This document shows, in pieces, positions 1 to 6,152 of a stretch of 64,000 nt of DNA. The DNA comes from Planctomycetota bacterium (GTDB lineage: Bacteria > Planctomycetota > SZUA-567 > H5-PLA8). The notes below the pieces were generated by a model. The model searched no databases. It saw only the letters and a list, made by a program, of their open reading frames with translations, and was not told the origin of the DNA. The stretch is from assembly GCA_027493525.1 (NCBI GenBank), contig JAOSKN010000001.1, positions 2,046,001 through 2,110,000 on the forward strand, in the 5' to 3' direction. The position numbers and the translations under genes are program-made. Position 1 is the stretch's first letter; each line of letters starts with the position of its first letter.

Positions 1-354
1 CTCATCACGCGCCCGGTGCTGAAGGATTACGGCGAGACGCTGAACGCGATCGGCTCGATCGGGGGCGGCACGCAGGACATCGACCTCACGCTGGGCAACG
101 TGGTCTCGGGCACGGTCGATACGAGCACGACGACGTTCACCTTCAGCAACCCCAGCACGAGCGGCGTCGCGTGCAGCTTCAGCCTCGTCCTGACCAACGG
201 CGGCTCGCAGACGGTCAACTGGCCGGCCTCGGTGGACTGGCCGAACGGCGTCGCGCCGACGCTCACCGCCGCCGGCGTGGACGTGCTGACCTTCCTCACG
301 CTTGACGGCGGCACGACCTGGTACGGCTTCGTCGCGGGGCTCGACCTGCAATGA
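1..354 (+). CDS. C-terminal part of a phage fibre-type structural protein (5' end outside window)
   Basis: The frame is open from the first base, so the start lies upstream; the GTG at 16 is probably internal. The visible part is about 117 residues, rich in Thr, Ser and Gly. It ends in a beta-rich segment (a VLTNGGSQTVNWP-type stretch, then GGTTWYGFVAGL) of the kind common at the C-terminus of phage tail fibres and virion decoration proteins. Its TGA overlaps the next ATG as ATGA. Tail-fibre assignment rests on this style of C-terminus and on the neighbouring genes, not on a recognised domain. Confidence 0.55.
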   Translation, partial: LITRPVLKDYGETLNAIGSIGGGTQDIDLTLGNVVSGTVDTSTTTFTFSNPSTSGVACSFSLVLTNGGSQTVNWPASVDWPNGVAPTLTAAGVDVLTFLTLDGGTTWYGFVAGLDLQ

Positions 355-1451
355 GCCTCCTCGCTAAGCGCCTGCGGATGGGCTCGGGCGGCGACGCGCC
401 GATTGCGCAGAAGCTCTACACCTGCGGGAGCCAGAACGGATCGGGCGCGCTGGGCTTGGGCGACAATGTCAACCGCAGCTCCCCCGTGCAGGTCGGAGCG
501 CAGGGCGATTGGAGCCTGGTCTCGGTTGGCACCTCACACATGCTGGGGCTGCGCGGCGGCAAGCTCTTCTCCTGGGGCTCGGGTTCGACCGGCCGAACGG
601 GGCACAACGACACGACCAACCGCAGCTCGCCGGTGCAGGTCGGCGCGGCGGAGGACTGGGAGGCCATCGGAGCGGGCGGGGCCTTCTCCGTCGCGATCCG
701 CGCCGGCGCGCTCTTTGCCTGGGGGCAGAACAGCTCCGGCGAATCCGGGCAGAACGACATGACCGTGCGCAGCTCGCCGGTGCAGGTCGGCGCGGCCACC
801 GACTGGGACGCCGTCTCGGCCGGGCAGGCGTTCTGGATCGGGCTGCGCGCCGGCGCGCTGTATTTTTGCGGGCTTGGCACCAGCGGGCAGTGCGGGCAGG
901 GCGACGCGGTCTCGCGCAGCTCCCCCGTGCAGATCGGCGCGGCCACCGACTGGGAGGCCATCGCCGCCGGCAATGCGTTCTGGATCGGACTGCGCGCCGG
1001 CGCGCTGTATTTTTGCGGGCTTGGCACGAGCGGCCAGTCGGGGCAGGGCGACGCGGTCTCGCGCAGCTCCCCCGTCCAAGTCGGCGGGCTCACCGACTGG
1101 GAAGTCATCGCCGCTGGCAACCTCTTCTGGGTCGGGATCCGCGCCGGCGAACTCTACGCATGCGGAAACAATACCAACGGCAACCTGGGGCAGAACAATA
1201 CCACATCCCGCAGCTCCCCCGTCCAAGTCGGCGGGCTCACCGACTGGGAAGCCTGCGGGGCCAGTGACAGCGCGCTGTACGCGATCCGTGCCGGCGCGTT
1301 GTATGCTTGCGGGATCGGGACCGCCGGGCAGATGGGGCAGGGCGACGCGGTCTCGCGCAGCTCCCCCGTCCAAGTCGGCGGGCTCACCGGCTGGGCCGTG
1401 ATCTCGGGCGCCCGCGCGGGCAACGCCTGGGGAGGCATTCGCATCGCATGA
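351..1451 (+). CDS. RCC1-repeat beta-propeller protein in the virion-type gene block
   Basis: 366 residues. After a short N-terminus the protein is made of seven near-identical units of about 48 residues. Each carries RSSPVQVG, then a DW pair, an AG pair, G(I/L)RAG, and a CG or WG followed by GQ. This is the pattern of RCC1/BLIP-II-type propeller blades, so it should fold as one seven-bladed propeller. No signal peptide is visible. ATGA overlaps at both ends tie it to its neighbours in one transcript. Units near 840-980 and 985-1125 are almost identical in DNA, showing recent duplication. A receptor-binding or decoration role is inferred from the position between fibre-like and glycosyltransferase-like genes. 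Confidence 0.8.
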   Translation: MSLLAKRLRMGSGGDAPIAQKLYTCGSQNGSGALGLGDNVNRSSPVQVGAQGDWSLVSVGTSHMLGLRGGKLFSWGSGSTGRTGHNDTTNRSSPVQVGAAEDWEAIGAGGAFSVAIRAGALFAWGQNSSGESGQNDMTVRSSPVQVGAATDWDAVSAGQAFWIGLRAGALYFCGLGTSGQCGQGDAVSRSSPVQIGAATDWEAIAAGNAFWIGLRAGALYFCGLGTSGQSGQGDAVSRSSPVQVGGLTDWEVIAAGNLFWVGIRAGELYACGNNTNGNLGQNNTTSRSSPVQVGGLTDWEACGASDSALYAIRAGALYACGIGTAGQMGQGDAVSRSSPVQVGGLTGWAVISGARAGNAWGGIRIA

Positions 1452-2518
1452 GACCCACGCTCGATCGCGCGAAGCTGCTGGCGCTCGCCGGCCAGCACGA
1501 CGAGGCCGAGGCGCTGCTCCGCGAGCTGCCTCCGTCGAACCGCCGCGACTTCAACCTCGGCTGGCACCTCTGCCGCCGCGGGCACTGGCGCGCGGGGCTC
1601 GATCTCATGGCCGCCGGCCGCGCCGAAGGCGTCTTCGGCTCGCCGCCGCTCAAAGGCCGGAGGCTCTGGGAGTACGAGGACCTGCGCGGCAAGACGGTGC
1701 TCCTGCACGGCGAAGGCGGCCTGGGCGACCAGCTCTGCAACGTCCGATGGGCGCGCGACCTGGCGGACCTCGGCGCGCGCGTGATCGCGACCGGACACGG
1801 GAGCCTGCTCCCGATCCTCGCGGCGGCGCCCGGCGTGAGCCTGGCGCACGCGCTGGGGAACCCCGCGCCGCTCGACTTCGACTACTGGCTCCCGGCGATG
1901 AATGGGCCGAGTTATTTCGAAGTGCGCGGGGAGCCGTACTTGAGTTCCGGGTTCCGGGTTCCGAGTTCCGAGGCGCGCTTCCGCGTGGGGCTGCGCTGGG
2001 CGGGGCTGCCGGAGTTCGAGCACGACCAGCTTCGCAGGTTCCCGACCGAGCCGTTCTTCGAGGAACTTTTCAAGTTCCGCAAGCTGGTCGATTTCGTGAG
2101 CCTGCAGCGCGACGTGGCCACGGAAGAAACTCCGGAGGGCCTGCCGGCGGCCGATACCTCGACGTGGGAGGCGACGGCGCACGAGATTGCGGGGCTGGAC
2201 CTGGTGATCAGCTCGTGCACCAGCGTCGCGCACCTGGCCGCGGGCCTGGGCGTGCCGACGTGGATCCTCGTGCCGCGCTGCCCGTATTACCCCTGGGCCG
2301 TGCCGGGCGAGCGGAGCGCCTGGTACTCGAGCGTGCGGCTCTTCCGGCAGCGGCTCGACGGGAGCTGGCCGTTCGAGGAGCTGCGCAAGGCGCTGTCTGA
2401 GGTCCTGGAGCGCGGCCACCCAAGGCAGCCCACTGAGTTGGAGAGGCTGCGTGGCATCAACGCGGGGTTAGAGGATCTCTTGAAAAAGCAAGAGGAGAGG
2501 CTTGGCATTGTTACTTGA
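1448..2518 (+). CDS. GT9/O-GlcNAc-transferase-like glycosyltransferase domain protein
   Basis: 356 residues, starting at the ATG that overlaps the stop of the RCC1 gene. The N-terminal 60 residues resemble a TPR pair (AGQHDEAEALLRELP). The C-terminal half resembles the nucleotide-sugar-binding half of GT9/GT41-like proteins: RVGLRWAG, then LDLVISSCTSVAHLAAGLGVPTW, then WYSSVRLFRQ. These TPR-GT9-like proteins often sit in phage or capsular clusters. A 7-bp-period DNA array (1942-1972) lies inside the gene in frame, encoding SSGFRVPSSE in the loop before the Rossmann-like half. The role, modification of a virion or cell surface, is inferred. Confidence 0.6.
   Translation: MRPTLDRAKLLALAGQHDEAEALLRELPPSNRRDFNLGWHLCRRGHWRAGLDLMAAGRAEGVFGSPPLKGRRLWEYEDLRGKTVLLHGEGGLGDQLCNVRWARDLADLGARVIATGHGSLLPILAAAPGVSLAHALGNPAPLDFDYWLPAMNGPSYFEVRGEPYLSSGFRVPSSEARFRVGLRWAGLPEFEHDQLRRFPTEPFFEELFKFRKLVDFVSLQRDVATEETPEGLPAADTSTWEATAHEIAGLDLVISSCTSVAHLAAGLGVPTWILVPRCPYYPWAVPGERSAWYSSVRLFRQRLDGSWPFEELRKALSEVLERGHPRQPTELERLRGINAGLEDLLKKQEERLGIVT
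1942..1972 (+). repeat. 7-bp-period array inside a coding gene
   Basis: Four consecutive heptamers, GAGTTCC, GGGTTCC, GGGTTCC and GAGTTCC, followed by GAG. The array is read in frame in the glycosyltransferase-like gene and adds about ten residues. Permuted heptamers of the same sort appear in inverse orientation at 6091-6119. Confidence 0.85.
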
Positions 2519-3254
2519 AGTCGTCTGCCGCTGCTTCGACGGCGGGAACGTGCACAACTACGCGCCGCGGATCGTCGGGGCTTCCGTGCCGAAGGCCGTG
2601 GTCGTGCGGCGCTGCGTGCGGAGCCTGGTCGAGAGCCTGAAGGGCATCGAGCACAAGCTCGTGCTGATCGAGCGGGTCGCGGATCCCGAGCTGCGCGCGT
2701 GGCTGCACGGGCTGGGCGCGGAGATCGTGCCGGGGCTGGAAGGGAACAACCCGAGCTGGCTGCAGGCCGTCGAGCGCTGCCGGTTGAGCACGGCGCGCTG
2801 GGTTTACCAGCCTGAAGACGACTACCTGCACGCGCCGAACGCCGTTCGGGCCATGCTGGACTTCGCCGAGCTGGCCGTGAAGAAGGGCGTCGAGCGCCTG
2901 GCGCTGCACCCCTACGACGACGCGGACAACTACAAGAGCGACTGCCTGGAGGCGAGCAAGATCGTCCCGGGCCCCGAGCGGCACTGGCGCCGGAATACCT
3001 ACTCGACGGCCGTCGTCTTCACCCGCCCGTGGGTCTTCGCGATGCCGGAGTTCGAGGAGCTGGCAAGCCTCTACGAGACCCCGGAAGGGCGCGCGCGCGG
3101 GATTCACGAGGGGAACACGATCAACAAGCTCTGGCGCGACGACGGCCCGCTGGGCGTGCGCCTCTTCACGCCGCTGCCGAGCCTGGCGGTCGCGCTGAAC
3201 GAGAACGAGCCGCCGCTCTTCGACTGGAAGGCTCGCTGGGAGGCCTGCGCATGA
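2502..3254 (+). CDS. Probable GT-A-fold sugar transferase, virion-block gene
   Basis: About 250 residues, starting at TTG 2502 or TTG 2508; a purine-rich GAGGAGAGG at 2492-2500 serves either. It overlaps the previous gene by about 16 nt. The protein has a YQPEDDYLHAPN segment near residue 100, where the EDDY triplet is in the right place for the metal-binding DxD of a GT-A glycosyltransferase. Conserved-looking HPYDDADNY and GNTINKLW follow. It resembles small phage-encoded proteins next to GT9-like genes. No exact family is recognised, so catalytic activity is a hypothesis. Confidence 0.5.
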   Translation: MALLLEVVCRCFDGGNVHNYAPRIVGASVPKAVVVRRCVRSLVESLKGIEHKLVLIERVADPELRAWLHGLGAEIVPGLEGNNPSWLQAVERCRLSTARWVYQPEDDYLHAPNAVRAMLDFAELAVKKGVERLALHPYDDADNYKSDCLEASKIVPGPERHWRRNTYSTAVVFTRPWVFAMPEFEELASLYETPEGRARGIHEGNTINKLWRDDGPLGVRLFTPLPSLAVALNENEPPLFDWKARWEACA

Positions 3255-3595
3255 TCGTCAGGGTCGCGGACGGTTCCGAGGTGAACCTGCGGAAGGATTT
3301 TCCGAGCACGAGCTGGCCGGCCGTGCCGTCCGACGAGGCGCTGGCCGAGAAGGGCTTGCAGCGCGTCGCGGAGGCCGAGAAGCCGGCGCTGCGCGAGGGC
3401 GAGTACGCCGACCCCGGCGCGCTGGAGCAGCTCGACGGGCAGTGGACGCGCACCTGGGTCGTGAAGCAGGCCGCGCCGCCGGTCGTGGAGAGCGACGAGG
3501 AGGTCCTCGCCCGCGTGGCCGCGGCGAAGCCGGACGAGCTGAGCGACGAAGACCTGCGCCGGGCCGTGGTGGCTCTGGCGAACAAGAAGGCTTGA
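3251..3595 (+). CDS. Small acidic protein of the virion-type block, unknown function
   Basis: 114 residues. The ATG overlaps the preceding TGA (ATGA), which fixes the start; upstream in-frame codons are shadow of the previous gene. The N-terminus (MIVRVADGSEVNLRK) looks like a small beta domain, followed by charged helical sequence that is Glu- and Ala-rich. No motif is recognised. Position and coupling suggest a structural or chaperone protein of the phage module. Confidence 0.55.
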   Translation: MIVRVADGSEVNLRKDFPSTSWPAVPSDEALAEKGLQRVAEAEKPALREGEYADPGALEQLDGQWTRTWVVKQAAPPVVESDEEVLARVAAAKPDELSDEDLRRAVVALANKKA

Positions 3596-3621
3596 ACGGG
3601 CGCGAGCCCAAGGAGCGAGCG

Positions 3622-3966
3622 ATGAAGGTCACGACCAAGGCCGTCAAGACGGCCGTTCCCGCGGGCTGCGTGCGGATCACGATCGACGTGGACGACACCG
3701 AGCGGCTGAAGCAGCTCAAGAACGACGTGAAGGGCGGCAAGTCGGAGGCGCAGGCGCAGAACGACCTGCACGACTGGCGCCTGCACCAGGCGCTGGAGCA
3801 GATCCACAAGGCCCGCCGCGCGGTGCAGCTCGCGCCGGTCCTGGAAGCGAAGAAGGCCGAGATGGACGCGGCGGCCTTGCACCTGCCGGAGATCGACGCC
3901 GAGGCCGTGCCGGAGATCAAACCCGATCCGGAGGAAGAAGAAGATGGCGAAGAAGCCGAAGCCTGA
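3622..3966 (+). CDS. Small charged protein of the virion-type block, unknown function
   Basis: 114 residues. The ATG at 3622 is preceded by AAGGAG at 3610-3615, which sets the start. The N-terminal third reads as a beta-hairpin (GCVRITIDVDD), the middle is helical and Gln/Lys/Ala-rich, and the last 15 residues are almost all Asp, Glu and Pro. It overlaps the next gene by 23 nt. Unknown family; a phage accessory or assembly role is inferred from position. Confidence 0.5.
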   Translation: MKVTTKAVKTAVPAGCVRITIDVDDTERLKQLKNDVKGGKSEAQAQNDLHDWRLHQALEQIHKARRAVQLAPVLEAKKAEMDAAALHLPEIDAEAVPEIKPDPEEEEDGEEAEA

Positions 3967-4255
3967 TCCCGCGCCGCCCGGCGAGATCGTGGAGAAGACC
4001 TCGGGCAAACCGATTCCCGGCGCGGCGCTGGACAAGCCCCCGGTGAAGGACAAAACCCGGCGCGTGGACGAGGACCTGATGAAGCGGCTCCGCGGGGCCT
4101 ACGGGGCCCAGGCCGACGCCGAGAAGTGCGTGAACCATGCGCGCGAGCGGGTCGCGCTGCTCCACGAGCTGATCACCGAACGGCACAAGCTCGATCCGAA
4201 GCTGCACCGGGTTCTTCCGGACGGCCGGATCGTGGACGTCCAAGAAAAGGACTGA
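3944..4255 (+). CDS. Small lysine-rich protein of the virion-type block, unknown function
   Basis: 103 residues: a Pro/Lys-rich N-terminus (AKKPKPDPAPPGE) and then one long predicted helix. The stop codon TGA lies inside the first heptamer (GACTGAG, 4250-4256) of the repeat array that follows, so the array supplies the gene's end. No family is recognised. Confidence 0.5.
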   Translation: MAKKPKPDPAPPGEIVEKTSGKPIPGAALDKPPVKDKTRRVDEDLMKRLRGAYGAQADAEKCVNHARERVALLHELITERHKLDPKLHRVLPDGRIVDVQEKD

Positions 4256-4328
4256 GGTTTGAGGACTGAGGACTGAGTAACAGAAAGAAAGCACCTCAGC
4301 ACTCAGCACTCAGTCCTCAGCACTCAGT
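4250..4328 (+). repeat. Opposed 7-bp-period arrays forming an inverted repeat
   Basis: The left array is GACTGAG, GTTTGAG, GACTGAG, GACTGAG (4250-4277). After a 16-nt A-rich spacer comes the right array CCTCAGC, ACTCAGC, ACTCAGT, CCTCAGC, ACTCAGT (4294-4328). The right units are complementary to the left, so the locus can fold as a hairpin. The left edge contains the upstream stop codon; the right edge abuts the TGGAG ribosome-binding site of the gene starting at 4341. Confidence 0.85.
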
Positions 4329-4340
4329 CCTGGAGTTCCT

Positions 4341-5921
4341 ATGCGCTTCGGTTCGCCTCACGCCTCGGGCTTCGGTTCGCCCGACAACCATCTGCTCTAC
4401 GCGGTGTACGACCGCGCGCCGGACGACAGCTTCGTCAACGTGCGGCTGCGCGCGCGCGACGGCTGGGGCGACGCCTGGTTCCACGTCTACAAGAACGCCG
4501 AGAAGGCGCTGACGCTCTGGGTGCCCGAGGGCGCCGAGGGGCTCGGGATCCTCCGCGCCGGCTGGGGCGAAGAGCGCATCGACATCCTGCCCCTGCGCGT
4601 CGGCCACGCGCCGCTGTACGGGTACAGCGACGAGAAGGTCGCGCGTGTCTACGAGGCCGTCGAGAACACCAAGGCGACGGTGGCCTTCGACTTCGTGCCC
4701 GAGACGATCCAGCCCGACGCGGAGGACGACGGCGGCTTCACCAGCGGCTGGGACCTGGCGGGCCTCGTGCAGGGCGAGAACTGCAAGGTCGTGAACAACT
4801 TCCCCGCGCGCGGGCGGCTGCGCTGCGAGATCACGCTCGCCGGGCTCGACGTGACGGTCACGCTGAAGCAGGGGAACCGGATCGTCGCGCAGGGCACGGC
4901 GACGGATCCGGAGGCCGGCACGTTCCCCGTGACGCTGGCCGCGCAGAACGATTCGGGGCTCTCGGGCGAGGTCACGCTGGGCACGGGCGTGGACGCGCGA
5001 GCGTTCAACCTGTACGTGCGCTGGCCGCTGGCGATGCGGATCAAGCGGGGCGCGGCCGACCCGCCTACCGTTGTCGTCGCGACGATGCCGTTCCGGGGCA
5101 AGAACAGCGTCCGCTGGACCGAGCCGGCCGACCTGGCGGCGGGCACGTACTACTACCGCGTGCAGCCGCTGAGCGACACCGACGACGCCGGCACGGAGAG
5201 CGCGAGCGATCCGGTCACGATCCCCGCGCCGCCGGAGCCGCCCAGCGAGCTGGCCTTCGAGAGCGGCGACGCGACGGGCTTCGACGTGGCCTTCACGCCG
5301 AGCCCCACGGCCGGCGCGACCTACCGCGCGTACATGAGCCAGACGATCGGGCAGCCGCTGAACCTGAACGACATCAAGGCGACCGCGATCGCCGGCGCCG
5401 AGAGCATCACGCTGCCGGCCGTGACGGGCTCGCCCGGCAAGGTCTACGTGCTGATCCGGGCCGTCGCCGGCGGCGTCGAGGAGCGGAACCTGGAGCTGCT
5501 GGCCGTGGAGTTCGATTCGGGCGGGGCCTTCGTCCCGCCGCGCCCGAACCCCGCGCGGATCGACGCGCGCAGGATCTCGATCGAGGCGGGGCTGACGGCG
5601 CACGTGCCGGTCGTCTACGACGTGGCCGCGGAGTTTGCCGAGCCCGTGACCGCGCAGCTCTTCACGCGGACGCCGGGCGCGGCGTACGACTACGGGAGCC
5701 CCGACGACGAGCAGGCGCTGGGCGAGGCCGCCGGCGGGCTGCGCAGCGCGGCGCTCTCCTACGAGTTCGCCTCCGCGGGCTGGTACTACGTCGCCGCCCG
5801 CGCGGTGCTCGCGGACGGAACCTTGAGCCCCGTCGAGGACGTCTCGGAGGTGCTGGTGTATGTCAGCGACGCGGACATGGCGGCGGCGGCGAACTTCGAC
5901 GCGGCGCTGAGCCGGGGCTAG
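4341..5921 (+). CDS. Large phage-type structural protein with fibronectin-III-like domains
   Basis: 526 residues, ATG preceded by TGGAG at 4331-4335. No signal peptide or membrane segment. The first 130 residues form a compact domain (YAVYDRAPDD, RDGWGDAWFHVY). The remainder is beta-rich with Thr-Ala-Gly repeats typical of Ig/FN3 folds: one near 250-290 with YYYRVQPLSD, one near 300-390, and a last near 430-510 with GWYYVAARAVLADG. Stacked FN3-like domains are typical of tail tube, fibre or baseplate components. The exact structural role cannot be read from the sequence. Confidence 0.55.
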   Translation: MRFGSPHASGFGSPDNHLLYAVYDRAPDDSFVNVRLRARDGWGDAWFHVYKNAEKALTLWVPEGAEGLGILRAGWGEERIDILPLRVGHAPLYGYSDEKVARVYEAVENTKATVAFDFVPETIQPDAEDDGGFTSGWDLAGLVQGENCKVVNNFPARGRLRCEITLAGLDVTVTLKQGNRIVAQGTATDPEAGTFPVTLAAQNDSGLSGEVTLGTGVDARAFNLYVRWPLAMRIKRGAADPPTVVVATMPFRGKNSVRWTEPADLAAGTYYYRVQPLSDTDDAGTESASDPVTIPAPPEPPSELAFESGDATGFDVAFTPSPTAGATYRAYMSQTIGQPLNLNDIKATAIAGAESITLPAVTGSPGKVYVLIRAVAGGVEERNLELLAVEFDSGGAFVPPRPNPARIDARRISIEAGLTAHVPVVYDVAAEFAEPVTAQLFTRTPGAAYDYGSPDDEQALGEAAGGLRSAALSYEFASAGWYYVAARAVLADGTLSPVEDVSEVLVYVSDADMAAAANFDAALSRG

Positions 5922-5930
5922 GAGGCCGCG

Positions 5931-6152
5931 ATGTTCCACGATTTATTCAGGTCCCTTTTCGCTCCGCGCCCGGCGCCCAAACCCGAGACGCTGGAGCAGT
6001 ACATGCGGCGGCTCGGAATCGTGGCGGTTGAAGGGGCGCCGGTCTATCTCGTGAGCGTGAAGGCCCGGGGCAGCTTCGCCGACCCGGGGAGCTCGGAACC
6101 CGGAACCCGGAACTCGGAACTGGAGCAGTCATGCCTGCCTTCGGAGTCGTGA
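5931..6152 (+). CDS. Small protein ending in a repeat-derived tail
   Basis: 73 residues, preceded by GGAGG at 5921-5926. The first 50 residues (FHDLFRSLFAPRPAPKPE, then EQYMRRLGIVAVEGAPVYLVSVK) look like a real small protein. The last 25 are the translation of the heptamer array at 6091-6119 (SSEPGTRNSELEQ) plus a run into the next gene, which it overlaps by 22 nt. The original gene may have ended earlier and been extended by repeat insertion. Function unknown. Confidence 0.45.
   Translation: MFHDLFRSLFAPRPAPKPETLEQYMRRLGIVAVEGAPVYLVSVKARGSFADPGSSEPGTRNSELEQSCLPSES
6091..6119 (+). repeat. 7-bp-period array at the end of a small gene
   Basis: Heptamers CTCGGAA, CCCGGAA, CCCGGAA, CTCGGAA (from 6092), then CTGGAG. 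They are the reverse complement of the heptamer types at 1942-1972, in a different order. The last bases supply GGAG, the likely ribosome-binding site of the gene starting at 6131. Confidence 0.85.

Noticed and set aside
351..1451. Diversity-generating retroelement target
   Set aside because: There is no reverse transcriptase or template repeat within the window; the variation is by whole-unit duplication.
4250..4328. CRISPR-like array
   Set aside because: Units are 7 bp with no spacers, and no cas gene is in the window.
4317..5939. Open frame of 540 codons on the - strand
   Set aside because: Composition is that of a reverse-frame shadow; the + strand gene has a better ribosome-binding site and domain pattern.
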